DNA of 64,000 bases from Craterostigma plantagineum (GCA_027422505.1 JAPQWV010000012.1:25096269-25160268), one strand, 5' to 3'. Positions 1 through 9,563 are shown, counted from the stretch's first letter. A program made the numbers and translations. The notes: generated from the letters alone by a model not told the origin.

Positions 1-836
1 CGCAGCTAGGCGATGAGAATCTTCCTTCCCTATCAACTTGTAACAATAACAAGAAGCTTTGTATTCGTAGAATCAATATTTTTATGAAGCTTCTTCTCTT
101 GGACAGATAAAATTCACAACTAAGAGAGAGGAGAGGAGAGAGGAGGAAGGTTACAAGGGAACTTTGCTTGTACTTTCTCTTATGTGGACGGTAATTCATA
201 TTTAAAAAGTGACTATTCTGTACGAGCATCAGAGTGCTCGATTCCCTACCCAAAAAAAAAAATTGTGGTATTGATATCCTGCATCTAGAGCAACCTCACG
301 AAGTTTATAAGGTACTCTGCGCATCTATTTGACTATATATTTTTTACTTTGCACTCTTGTACTCTCTCTCTCTCTCTTTGTAAAATACGTTGAAGAAATA
401 AAAGTTCTGGTTTGCATCTACTCCTTCTCTTTCAAGTAAGTTTTTTCTTCTCTATTATAAATTTTTGTTTGATCAAGCCTTAATGGAAGGCTAAACCTTA
501 ACGTTAAACTACACCAAGATGCCTTAATATCTGAAGCATGGTTTTATATTATATATATTAATATATTTGTATTAATATGATGTATATAATATTTAAAATC
601 TTTTAAAATCGATTGAAAGAATTAAATTTTGAATAAAGGTTATAGAAAAATCTTATTTCGATTAATTCTGAGTCGGCTTTTGGCTAGCTCATGTTGCCGT
701 TGAAAAGGCGTTTGAAGGGTAAGGCTTGTACCGATTGAATTAATTGAATGAAGATTTTACTATGTAAAATTCCTTGTATTCGATGATTTAATTCTTAAGA
801 TCACAAAAATAATTTTTAATTTGTTTTCGGATTATG
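1..836. other. non-coding flank of the endogenous pararetrovirus
   Basis: No convincing coding sequence. This stretch lies just downstream of the viral ORF 3 in viral (minus) sense and may be viral intergenic DNA. On the plus strand there is a TATATA-like box near 343-350, a CT tract near 363-380 and an AATAAA near 396-402, then a possible splice donor near 436. That order resembles a caulimovirid promoter plus polyadenylation region, but on the opposite strand from the viral genes. A short hairpin lies at about 222-240 (arms CGAGCA/TGCTCG). A 14-nt block at 502-515 recurs near 7,549-7,562 between the primer-binding site and the first viral gene. The viral origin of this part is inferred. Confidence 0.4.
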
Positions 837-948
837 GTATATAGGCTGGAATACCTTGGGTCCGAACGGGATCAAACTGTTTACAGTTTGATAACTGGAC
901 TAATAGGTTTAACAACGCCACGTATCATTTTCCATTTCCATCTTTTTT
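837..948 (+). repeat. 112-bp inverted repeat, left copy
   Basis: This copy is an exact reverse complement of 7,637-7,748. It contains the last codons and stop of viral ORF 3 plus 3' non-coding sequence, so the tail of ORF 3 exists twice, in opposite orientation, at the two ends of the viral block. Within it, 871-892 is a perfect hairpin (9-bp stem ATCAAACTG, 4-nt loop). Confidence 0.9.
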
Positions 949-2123
949 TCTTCCATGTATTCAATCAGAATTTCTTCTTTAGTCATTTTTCCTTTCTGAA
1001 TATTTAATCTTCTAGAAAGGACTTCGAATGGACTAGGAGATTCTCTTTGCTGTCTCTTTTCAATTTGTTCCTTATAATAAGCAATTTTTTCTTTAATTTT
1101 GACAATTGTTTGTTGTCCTTCGTATTCTCCCTGTCCGTCAATTCGGATCATTTTCTTCCAGAACTTTGTATAAAAAGTTCTCCAAAGACATGGTATATTT
1201 TGTTGGTTATGACCAACTTCAGGAGCCCATTTCCAAATCCATGGGATACTGTACTCAATATAAAAATGCATTGAAGCCATTCCTTCAATCCATTTATTAT
1301 TGTGTTGAGCTTCTATTAAAGCTGGCGAAACTTTAACCCACTCAGTATATAATTCTGAGAACGGTTCTTTTAGAATATTAACTGTGGCTCCATATGATAA
1401 CCACCAATTATAAAACCAAGTAGGAATTTCCTGCTTGTACACGTCAGCACATATCTTGATCCACCAAGAATGTTTTCTTTTAACGTTTTCGTATAAGAAA
1501 ACTCTATGAAAAGCTTGGATATAATCCCAATAATTAAACTTGATTGTAACCTTTAATTCTGGATGGAAATATTCCCGATCCTTCATTGGGTGGATTGCCC
1601 AAGCTTCAGGGGATATAATCCTCTTAATGATAATCTTACTGAAGTTATAAACCTTCTGATTTCCAGTAACAAAATGATCAAATTCACAAGATTCTGTGAA
1701 TTTAAGAATGTTTTCATAGTTCATTCTATTTTTATAATATCCTCCAGCATATGATGCTGTATCAAGATACCTTTCCATTAAGGTCCATGGTTGATCTTTC
1801 CATTTTAAATCATTTTCAGTTAAGAAAAGTATGATTTCTTTATGAGAATTTTCCTCATAAATAAATTCTTGATCCTCGACTTCATCATCTGCTACTATTT
1901 TAGCATAAGAAGTCGTACCTTCTTGAGTTTTTTGTTCCTTAAATTTAAGGAATTCTTTGTACATCTGTTGATCTTGAGCACTCATATTGCTCGAAGACGA
2001 AGAGAGATTCTCTCTGAATAATTTTCTATTGCCATGTTGAACAATAGGGGGCCTACCACCTCTACCGCCTCTATTAGAGGGATAGTTTTTCCCATATTGG
2101 GACATACCTGCAAAATTATTCAT
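909..2123 (-). CDS. pararetrovirus ORF 3, unknown function (404 aa)
   Basis: This is the third viral frame. It begins with an ATG that overlaps the polyprotein stop (ATGA, 2,120-2,123), the junction type caulimovirids use for reinitiation. The N-terminus is Gly/Arg-rich (about residues 18-25), followed by a Ser run near 41-45. The middle is rich in Trp and Tyr, and the C-terminus is Lys/Glu-rich and probably helical. I see no zinc finger, protease or polymerase motif. Its position matches the second ORF of florendoviruses, whose function is not established, or the transactivator/viroplasmin position of other genera. I cannot assign it by sequence. The frame is intact, and its last codons are repeated inverted at the other end of the viral block. 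Confidence 0.85.
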   Translation of the reverse strand: MNNFAGMSQYGKNYPSNRGGRGGRPPIVQHGNRKLFRENLSSSSSNMSAQDQQMYKEFLKFKEQKTQEGTTSYAKIVADDEVEDQEFIYEENSHKEIILFLTENDLKWKDQPWTLMERYLDTASYAGGYYKNRMNYENILKFTESCEFDHFVTGNQKVYNFSKIIIKRIISPEAWAIHPMKDREYFHPELKVTIKFNYWDYIQAFHRVFLYENVKRKHSWWIKICADVYKQEIPTWFYNWWLSYGATVNILKEPFSELYTEWVKVSPALIEAQHNNKWIEGMASMHFYIEYSIPWIWKWAPEVGHNQQNIPCLWRTFYTKFWKKMIRIDGQGEYEGQQTIVKIKEKIAYYKEQIEKRQQRESPSPFEVLSRRLNIQKGKMTKEEILIEYMEEKKMEMENDTWRC

Positions 2124-5100
2124 TGAATAAATTCTCGTGTAAGAAAATCTGGAAGACTATTATCACTTCCTTTTTTATAAATTATTTCAAAATCAAATGG
2201 AGCTAAATGGGCTTGCCATCTTGCAAACATTTGTTTTGAGACATCATGTTTGAAATCTTTCATAAACATAAATTTTGCAGCTTGACAATCAGTTTTTATT
2301 AAAAATTTTTGATTATATAAATCATCTTGAAATTTAAGAACACATTTAACTATAGCAAGTACTTCTCTAGCTATAGTAGCATAATTTTTCTGAGCATTAT
2401 TCCATTTCCCCGAATGGAATCTAACTAAATATTCTTTCTTATCTTCTGGAGAGATTTGTTTTAAAATTCCTCCATATCCTAAATCAGAGGCATCGATTTC
2501 TATAACCTTTTGCCAATTAGAATTAGCACGCATAAGACAAGGTAAATGAGTAACCTTATTTTTGATTTTTTTAACTGCTTCAGTGTGACTATTTGTCCAC
2601 TGACTAGGAATTTTCTTAAGTCTATCATATAAAATAGACGTGTCAATAGCAAGATTTTTATAATAAGGAGAAATATAATTTAAACTTCCTAAAAATCTTC
2701 GAAGCTGAGTTTTATCCAAAATTTGATCTGGAAATTTTGATGCAAACTCAATACTTCTATTAATTGGATTAATATTTCCTTTTTCAATATTATGACCTAA
2801 AAATCGTATTTTAGTTTGAAATAAAACCATTTTTGGACTAGATATAACCAATCCATTTTGAATAACAATTTTCTTAAATATATCAAGATGTTTAAAATGG
2901 GTTTCTTTTGAAAAGATCAAAATATCATCAATATAAACGATAATAAAATTACTATAAGGAATGAATATATCATTCATTATATTTTGAAATTCAGAAGGAG
3001 CGTTTTTCAAACCAAAAGGCATAACATTCCATTCAAATTGTCCAATTGGGACAGTAAAAGCAGTTTTGTATCTGTCTTTTTCAGCAACTTGAATTTGCCA
3101 AAAACTTGATTTTAAATCAAATTTTGAAAATATAATGGCATTAAATAATCTGTCTAACAAATCTTTTTTATTCGGAATAGGATACCTAATCCATTTTAAA
3201 ACTTTATTAAGAGGTTTATAATTAATAACTAACCTAGGTGCTCCCCTTTCCTTTTCTGCCGCATTATTGACATAAAAGGCTGTACATGACCAAGGTGATT
3301 TTGAGGGTTTTATTAACCCTTTCTGTAAAAGAGAAGCTATTTCTTTTTTGCATAATTCTAATAATTCAGAATTCATCTGACAAGGACGAGCTTTAGTAGG
3401 AATATTTTTCTCACTAAAATCATCTTCATAAGGTAAAGAAACTATATGCTTTTTCCTATTCCAAAAAGCATTAGGAAGATCGTTACATATTTGCAACGTG
3501 AATTCATTATGCAATAATTTGATTTTTTCTTGTAACTTAGGACTTTGAAGTTTGTCTTCAATCGTAAGTATATTAATTTCATGCTTAAGGTAATTTACCT
3601 GTTTTTCTTTTGCTTTAATAAGAATAGAATCTTTAATTTCATTAAGAATTCTTGAAAAAGGTTCAGTAATGAATTCAAAGTAAACTTCTTTGTTTTCGAA
3701 GTTACCTTTAAATCCATATTCATTTAAATTCTGGATAGGAAATATTTTCCTAAGGAACGGAGTACCAAGAATTACTTGGTTTGTAATATTTTTGACTAAC
3801 AAGAATGAAGTAGGAATACAGACCTTATTTTTACAAATAAAGGCCTTAGGGATTTTATAATTAATTTGAAGTTTTTCTCCGCTTGCAGAGCTAAGAGAAT
3901 GAGTTGTTTTATGAAAGTATTGGGTAGGAATTATTCCTTCCTGGATACAATTTAAATCTGCTCCACTATCAATTAGTGCAATCAGATTCTTTTGAAAATT
4001 TCCATCGATAAGCAGTGATATTTTTACAAGCCATTTTTGAGAAGTAATAACTTCTAATGTTGAAAGGAAATTTTCTTCTTGAATATTTTCAGAAGTACTG
4101 GCTAAATCTTCATTAACTTTAAATTCTTTAACTATTTCTTTCCCTTTTTCTAATTTAGAAAATCTTCGTTCTAAGTCAATATGACTTAATTTTAAATTCT
4201 TAATTTCAGTTTTAAGATTTGAAATTTCAGTTGTCAAATCTTTAATATTAACAGCTGATTCAGTTTTATTTAATTGATTTTTATTACGAAGTAATCTCAT
4301 TACTTCGGCCATACTATAAGGTTCAGATTTAATTATTTTAGGAATATCTTCTTTCGAAGTTTCTTCCTCTTTTTGGATTAATCTTTTAATTATATGATTT
4401 TTTAAATCTGGATCTTCTGTTTCTTTTAATATTTCTAAAAGATTATTATCAAGAACATTTAATTCTAATTCTTGAAATTGAGATATAATTTGGTATAAAT
4501 TTTCTTCTGGTTCAGATTCTGAACTTTCAATATTTTTAGAACAAGATTGTCCTTTTTGACAATTTTGACATTCTTCAGATTCTGACGATGAAATATCTTC
4601 AATGATATTGTTTTCATCACTCGAAGAAATTTCACTGTCTGATTCCAACAGAATTTTTGATAATGTTTCTTTTAGATCATTGTCTATATTTAAATTATTA
4701 ATTTTCTTTTTAGTCCAACAAGTTGATGCTTTATGACCAATTTTACCGCATTTGCGACAAATAATTGGAGGAAATTTATTTCTGTATTGATTATATTGAT
4801 TTTTATTATCTTTTGAGAATTTTTGTTCTCTTCGTTTAGATTTTCGATATTTTCTTTTTTCATATTGTTTAGGAGAGTATTTTTTAGGTTTATACTCTTT
4901 ACGAGGTTTACTCGTAGAAGGATTTTCTAAACCAAATTGGCTACAAAATTCTCCTAATTGTTTTTTCTCGTCAAGAGAATGTCTCTTGAGTTGTTTGTTA
5001 AGCTTTATTTCATTACATAAAGCTAAACCTTCTTGTATACAGGTTCCAATTAGTCTTCCATAAGTATAGGAATTATAATCTATACTAGATTCTCCATTTC

Positions 5101-6469
5101 TAAGAGTTTTTTTCACCCTTTCTGCAAAGAGAAATGGTAAACCATCTATAAATTTAGATTTCCAGTGAGTACTATTTGACTCAGGAAGTTCCATAACTCG
5201 GCTTAGGAATGTATCCTTATACCATCTGAATGATGTAAGGGTTTTACATCTAAGATTTTGCAGAAGAGTTCTGACATTTTCAGAATTGTCAGACCATCGG
5301 CCTGTAAAATGTTCTACAATGTTTATACATAAAGTATAAACAGCGTTTTCAATAATTGTATTATTTTCCTCCTTTACAGTAAGGAAAATATTTTCTCGGT
5401 CTTGTTGAGATAAATAATTATCCCACCAACCTTTCAACTGACCAGTAAAGCCAGCTACAAGCATTTGAGCTATAGTTTTGTCTGCATTACCTTGCGTTTT
5501 ACAGACTGTACTATACATCATCATCCTATGAACCATACCGAAAGTTTGTCTTTCCGTATAGCCATCTAAATTCCATTCATAAATGCAATGACCATTATAT
5601 GAATTGTTTATAGTAAGATCATGTTCTTCAATTAGAACATCTTGAGGAGTTGGTCTGGGGTAATAATATTTAGTTTGGATTGGTTTACTAGCAAATTTCG
5701 AAGAATTTCTTATTTTATTGATTTCTTCATTAAAAGTATTATGAAAATTATCAGAATTTTCAAGCTGATTTTCAAAGTCTTCACTTAAAGTATTAAGCTT
5801 TAAATTTTTAAGCTTTTTCTCTATCATTTCTTCAATATGAGAAATCGATTTTAATTTAAAATCAACAATCTCTGGAGGAGGTTGAATACTGGGAGAAGCT
5901 ATATTAGCTGTTTTAATTTCATTTATATCTTTATCTTTATTTATTAAAAGATAATTTTTTATATCTTTAATAGAGAAAAATATTTCTTCTATATTTTTCT
6001 TTAATAAAGAAATTTGTTCTCCTAAAACAATAACATACATATTTGTATAATTTTGTTGTTTTAAAAGACAATTAATATGATTAATAGTTACTGCAAGTGT
6101 ATCGTTTTCAAATAACTTTTGAAAAGCACTATAATATCTAATTTCATTTTCTTTTTCCATTTGGAAACTAGTTTGAGGAGGATAAATTGAATTTAAATTT
6201 TTCCCCGTTGAAAGTTTATAATTTCTTTCAATAACTGAAATCATATTTTTAAAATAATTTGTCAAAAACCAAGGAATAAAAGGTAACTTTTCATTTCTTT
6301 TTGACAAATCAGTATAGAATTTATTTTGGATAATAATTTTATCTTCATTATTAAAACTTTCAAAAAACCATTTTCGAAAGAGTTCCCATTTGGGTAAATT
6401 AAATTCCTTTTGAATTTCCTTTCTTGCCGGAGAACCCGGACTAAAATCAATTTTTTGTTTTAAATCCAT
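2120..6469 (-). CDS. pararetrovirus polyprotein: coat, protease, reverse transcriptase, RNase H
   Basis: I start it at the ATG at 6,469, which shares one base with the movement-protein stop (TAATG). A TTG-initiated extension to 6,478 is unlikely. That gives about 1,449 residues. Order: Glu/Lys-rich N-terminal region; coat core at about 280-500; basic stretch then a CCHC zinc knuckle (C-X2-C-X4-H-X4-C) near 568-581; acidic and coiled-coil stretch; aspartic protease with D-S-G near 831; reverse transcriptase with the YIDD catalytic box near 1,177; RNase H with D, E, D, D residues in the last 130 residues. These steps package and copy the viral genome through an RNA intermediate. No frameshift or internal stop is seen, and every visible catalytic motif is conserved, so the enzyme could be intact. 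Activity is not shown by sequence. Confidence 0.93.
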   Translation of the reverse strand: MDLKQKIDFSPGSPARKEIQKEFNLPKWELFRKWFFESFNNEDKIIIQNKFYTDLSKRNEKLPFIPWFLTNYFKNMISVIERNYKLSTGKNLNSIYPPQTSFQMEKENEIRYYSAFQKLFENDTLAVTINHINCLLKQQNYTNMYVIVLGEQISLLKKNIEEIFFSIKDIKNYLLINKDKDINEIKTANIASPSIQPPPEIVDFKLKSISHIEEMIEKKLKNLKLNTLSEDFENQLENSDNFHNTFNEEINKIRNSSKFASKPIQTKYYYPRPTPQDVLIEEHDLTINNSYNGHCIYEWNLDGYTERQTFGMVHRMMMYSTVCKTQGNADKTIAQMLVAGFTGQLKGWWDNYLSQQDRENIFLTVKEENNTIIENAVYTLCINIVEHFTGRWSDNSENVRTLLQNLRCKTLTSFRWYKDTFLSRVMELPESNSTHWKSKFIDGLPFLFAERVKKTLRNGESSIDYNSYTYGRLIGTCIQEGLALCNEIKLNKQLKRHSLDEKKQLGEFCSQFGLENPSTSKPRKEYKPKKYSPKQYEKRKYRKSKRREQKFSKDNKNQYNQYRNKFPPIICRKCGKIGHKASTCWTKKKINNLNIDNDLKETLSKILLESDSEISSSDENNIIEDISSSESEECQNCQKGQSCSKNIESSESEPEENLYQIISQFQELELNVLDNNLLEILKETEDPDLKNHIIKRLIQKEEETSKEDIPKIIKSEPYSMAEVMRLLRNKNQLNKTESAVNIKDLTTEISNLKTEIKNLKLSHIDLERRFSKLEKGKEIVKEFKVNEDLASTSENIQEENFLSTLEVITSQKWLVKISLLIDGNFQKNLIALIDSGADLNCIQEGIIPTQYFHKTTHSLSSASGEKLQINYKIPKAFICKNKVCIPTSFLLVKNITNQVILGTPFLRKIFPIQNLNEYGFKGNFENKEVYFEFITEPFSRILNEIKDSILIKAKEKQVNYLKHEINILTIEDKLQSPKLQEKIKLLHNEFTLQICNDLPNAFWNRKKHIVSLPYEDDFSEKNIPTKARPCQMNSELLELCKKEIASLLQKGLIKPSKSPWSCTAFYVNNAAEKERGAPRLVINYKPLNKVLKWIRYPIPNKKDLLDRLFNAIIFSKFDLKSSFWQIQVAEKDRYKTAFTVPIGQFEWNVMPFGLKNAPSEFQNIMNDIFIPYSNFIIVYIDDILIFSKETHFKHLDIFKKIVIQNGLVISSPKMVLFQTKIRFLGHNIEKGNINPINRSIEFASKFPDQILDKTQLRRFLGSLNYISPYYKNLAIDTSILYDRLKKIPSQWTNSHTEAVKKIKNKVTHLPCLMRANSNWQKVIEIDASDLGYGGILKQISPEDKKEYLVRFHSGKWNNAQKNYATIAREVLAIVKCVLKFQDDLYNQKFLIKTDCQAAKFMFMKDFKHDVSKQMFARWQAHLAPFDFEIIYKKGSDNSLPDFLTREFIQ

Positions 6470-7536
6470 TAAACACAAAAGTCCATTTCTGACTCGGTTA
6501 TTTCCTCGTCTTTATTTTTAGAAACTCCATGTACTATATTATCAGAATTAATTCTTAATTCTTCAACTCTATTTTGTAGATAATCATTAGAGGTTGATTC
6601 TCTAACTTGAGAAGTCGAAGCTCTAGAGGGAGATTTTATCATATAATCACATGGTGATATATGATAATGAGAAGAGGCTGATCTAATCATTCTAGATCTA
6701 GGAGTTCTAACATCTATAGATCGGTGATTTTGATCAAACTGTATTTGAACAGTTCCATCCGTAGATTGTATTATTTGAGTAGGATTGTTTTGTATTTTAG
6801 GCAAAAGAGGCATAGCTCGTTCAATTGTCCAATTTTCTGGAAATTGTATTTCTTCCCATTTTATAGATCTACGAGTTGTAATATTAGATCTACCAAAATT
6901 AGTTTCTATAAGAACAGTTTCGTTGATTGGTTTATCAACTATTTTACACTGTGGATTGAGCGTATATAAAGGCTTATAATAAATCCTATAACAGATACAA
7001 ATTACTTCCGATCCCGGAGCGTAATTATATCCGTGAGTTTTGACATTTAATGTCAAAGCGTCCAATATATTGACATCGGTCAATGATAATTGGAGATTTG
7101 GATAAACATTAAAATAAACTGGACCGTGTGCCAGACTAGACTGAATTATTCCCATAAGGGATTGTTTCCAGTCGAGATTTCTACCATCTCTAAGAGCTGC
7201 TATAAAGCTCTCTGGTAAACCTTCTAAAGTTAATGGCTTAAAGGCAACCTGAACTAACCCAATATGAATAAACTTATGATTTATTCTATATTTTTCTAAG
7301 TCTCTATTACTTAGAAGTCTAATAACCATTTCTTCATTATTTAAAGAAATTGTTTCTTCAGTAGTTTTTACTACTTGTTTTAAACCTAATTTCTCAAAAG
7401 TTCCTAATTCATAGATTATTTTATAATCTATTTTAGGAATAGTCCAACGATTTAATTTGTCTAAATCTTGAGGAATATCATACTCCTCTTCAATACTGTT
7501 TTTAACAGTATTATCTTTTCGTCTTATCAAATTCAT
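6469..7536 (-). CDS. pararetrovirus movement protein (30K superfamily, 355 aa)
   Basis: First viral gene after the primer-binding site; its ATG lies about 45 nt downstream of that site. The central region (about residues 90-200) has the hydrophobic beta-strand pattern typical of caulimovirid 30K movement proteins, including a conserved stretch around LTDVNILDAL. Such proteins help virus pass through plasmodesmata. The C-terminal third is Ser/Thr/Arg-rich and probably disordered. The stop overlaps the next ATG by one base, which suggests coupled or reinitiated translation. The frame is complete, with no internal stop. Confidence 0.88.
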   Translation of the reverse strand: MNLIRRKDNTVKNSIEEEYDIPQDLDKLNRWTIPKIDYKIIYELGTFEKLGLKQVVKTTEETISLNNEEMVIRLLSNRDLEKYRINHKFIHIGLVQVAFKPLTLEGLPESFIAALRDGRNLDWKQSLMGIIQSSLAHGPVYFNVYPNLQLSLTDVNILDALTLNVKTHGYNYAPGSEVICICYRIYYKPLYTLNPQCKIVDKPINETVLIETNFGRSNITTRRSIKWEEIQFPENWTIERAMPLLPKIQNNPTQIIQSTDGTVQIQFDQNHRSIDVRTPRSRMIRSASSHYHISPCDYMIKSPSRASTSQVRESTSNDYLQNRVEELRINSDNIVHGVSKNKDEEITESEMDFCV

Positions 7537-7581
7537 TTGATAAAGACCGTTAAACTACACCAGAAGTTCATAATACCCTCA

Positions 7582-7598
7582 CCATGGCTCTGATACCA
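7582..7598 (-). promoter_or_regulatory. tRNA-iMet primer-binding site of the pararetrovirus
   Basis: Minus-strand TGGTATCAGAGCCATGG, complementary to the 3' end of plant initiator tRNA-Met, which primes minus-strand DNA synthesis in Caulimoviridae. It lies between the inverted-repeat junction (about 7,637) and the movement-protein ATG (7,536). Confidence 0.9.
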
Positions 7599-7636
7599 TT
7601 ATAAGGATCTTTTTTACAAAAATTTAAAATAAATAC

Positions 7637-7739
7637 AAAAAAGATGGAAATGGAAAATGATACGTGGCGTTGTTAAACCTATTAGTCCAGTTATCAAACT
7701 GTAAACAGTTTGATCCCGTTCGGACCCAAGGTATTCCAG

Positions 7740-7748
<9 letters not shown>
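7637..7748 (-). repeat. 112-bp inverted repeat, right copy
   Basis: Exact reverse complement of 837-948. Here the ORF 3 tail lies immediately upstream of the viral primer-binding site in viral sense, where a promoter and leader would be expected. It therefore marks a rearrangement junction at about 7,637. The AT microsatellite starts inside its outer end. Confidence 0.9.

Positions 7749-7779
<31 letters not shown>
7743..7779. repeat. AT dinucleotide tract
   Basis: Nearly pure (AT)n between the viral block and the solo-LTR-like block. Similar tracts at about 9,189-9,206 and 13,875-13,903 bracket the next two insertions, so this was probably one microsatellite hit several times. Confidence 0.9.
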
Positions 7780-9172
7780 TGTTAGATTTAAATATCTAAG
7801 CAATCCGGTTTGATGAACACAAAACTAGTAATTGTATTACTAACATATTTATTGAGTGTGCAGATGAGCTCGGTTCGAAAAACAGATATCAAATATGAGC
7901 TCAGGGCGAAAAACTGGATCGGTCAACTGCCGGTCAACACTGGTCAACGCGGTCAACTGTCGGTCAACCCGGTTTCGATTGGTCAGACTGGACTGGACTG
8001 GTCCGGTATCGGTCTGGACTGATCCGGTTTCAGACTGACTGGTCGGTTTCGGTCTGAACTGGTCTGGTTTCAGAGTGACTGGTCGGTTTCGGTCTGGACT
8101 GGTCCGGTTTCAGACTGACTGGTCGGTTTCGGTCTTGACTGGTTCGGTCAGTGACTGGTCCGGTCAATGACTGGATTGACTGGTCAACTGTTGACTGATG
8201 TACAGCTCTTTACTGCAGCAACAGAGGTACAGACAGATAAAGCTGACAGCATTGACCAAAGTCAACAAAGGCTCCCAAAGGCTCCCAACGGTATATTATT
8301 GAGTCTAACGGCTATTTCAAAGTGGGAAGACCTATAAAAATAACAGTGACGGGCAGAAACAAGAAAAGGATCTTAGAGCAAACCACATACACATCAAAAG
8401 AGAGATCCAATAGAGAAGAACAAGCATAGAGAAAAGAAGAAAATCAAGAGAGTTCTTCCAAGTGTGTGGGTTACAAAAGAGAGAGTGATACAACGTTCAA
8501 ACCCACACACCTCACTCACACATTAGAGAGTTGAGCAAACGTAGATTAGTTGAGTGAGAGTCTTAGCACATAGACTATAAACAAGTGTATGTAGTCTTCG
8601 CACCGAGACAAGAAAGAATGGTGCCGTCTTAGCTAAGAGACGTAAAATATCAAAGTGGTTGTGAGGTTGCGGCCTACAACGTTTACGGTTGACCTTTCGA
8701 GGTGCCGTAAGTTTCCAAGGGACTTTAAAAAGCTCTTGGAAGAGATAGATTGTAAAAAGCTGTCTAGGTGATTCACTAGATTAAGCTGAGGTCAGCGGGT
8801 AGGTTGTACTGTGAGTGTATAACTGAAGATCTAGTGAACCTTCCTTGCGAGGAAGAAGGGGAGACGTAGGAGAGTTAACTCCGAACTTCCATAACAAATA
8901 TCGTGTCTCCACTTCTACAAACCGAAACCACACATACCCCCAAACACCCACACTCAAAGTGTTCGACAAAATGACTCAACCACCTCCATTCACCAAAACT
9001 GGATAAAGTTACCCACATACACAAACCACCTCACATAGTTCACAATCAAGTCTAATATATTCCGCACTTGGCCTTGATTGAAGATTGGAAACCGGTTTCA
9101 CTCTCTAACCGGACGTGAAACCCACTAATGAGCGAAAAATGGTGACCGGTGTTATTCATCCCCCCTCTAACA
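7780..9172 (+). mobile_element. solo LTR-like block (Ty1/copia type)
   Basis: It begins TGTTAG and ends CTAACA, the inverted termini of an LTR. Inside is a TATA-like box near 8,331-8,340 and a 3' part resembling copia R-U5 sequence, with a C-rich stretch just before the end. No gag-pol follows. The 5-bp flanks are not an obvious target duplication because both sides run into AT tracts. The right edge could instead lie at the AT tract near 9,189. No gene is seen in it. Confidence 0.55.
8001..8150 (+). repeat. 40-bp minisatellite in the solo LTR
   Basis: About 3.7 copies of a 40-bp unit (8,001, 8,041, 8,081, 8,121) built from GGTCGGTTTCGGTCTGGACT-like halves, with a few substitutions between copies. 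Looser GGTCAAC-type repeats lie just upstream (7,918-7,970). It sits in the presumed U3 region. Confidence 0.85.
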
Positions 9173-9206
9173 CTCGGTCCATGATCCTAATATATATATA
9201 TATATA

Positions 9207-9557
9207 TGTTGGAAATTAGTAGTTATATCGGAAGTGAGAAACTTGATATCGAAAGATAGTATTTAGAGGAAGAGGCTCTATATTACAACACTTGATTTGA
9301 TTTTCACTTGCTTGATACAAAATGCAAATACATCACCCCTATTTATACTAGTTTCTACCCCTTAAGATTAAGCCAATACATCACATTTCTAGAATACTCC
9401 ATAGTAATATCTAGTTTCTATAAGCTTCCATAGACTTCTATGGATTTCTCTAGATTTTCCGTAAGTTTCTAGATATTAGGCTTGTAATATTCATTAGCCC
9501 AAATATTAAATCCACCTCTAAAAAGTCAAAGTCCAAATCAAGTTTATATTTTCAACA
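9207..9557 (-). repeat. 3' LTR of the minus-strand copia element
   Basis: 351 bp, TGTTGG to CAACA, homologous to 13,542-13,877. The adjacent purine tract, read on the minus strand, identifies it as the 3' LTR. Confidence 0.9.
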
Positions 9558-9563
9558 CCCCCC

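Larger units (their letters stand above)
837..7748 (-). mobile_element. endogenous pararetrovirus (Caulimoviridae, Florendovirus-like layout)
   Basis: In viral (minus) sense the order is primer-binding site, movement protein, then a coat-protease-reverse transcriptase-RNase H polyprotein, then an ORF of unknown function. No integrase and no LTRs are present, as expected for a plant pararetrovirus. All three frames are open over their full lengths, which is unusual for an endogenous copy and suggests recent integration or good preservation. The block is bounded by a perfect inverted repeat rather than a direct one, so it is a rearranged insertion and not a simple linearised genome. It abuts an AT dinucleotide tract on the right, a context reported for several endogenous caulimovirids. 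Genus is inferred from gene order only. Florendoviruses usually fuse movement protein into the polyprotein, so a related genus is possible. Confidence 0.88.

Noticed and set aside
1047..1754. Plus-strand frames opposite viral ORF 3
   Set aside because: They are antisense shadows of the real minus-strand ORF, with no motifs.
6469..6478. Extended polyprotein start at a TTG (6,478)
   Set aside because: An ATG at 6,469 overlaps the upstream stop as TAATG, the usual caulimovirid junction; the extra codons lie inside the movement-protein end.
7810..8022. 70-codon frame in the solo LTR
   Set aside because: Composed of minisatellite repeats; no known domain.
7775..9177. Target duplication for the solo LTR
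   Set aside because: The 5-bp flanks (TATAT and CTCGG) do not match, so a clean insertion could not be shown.
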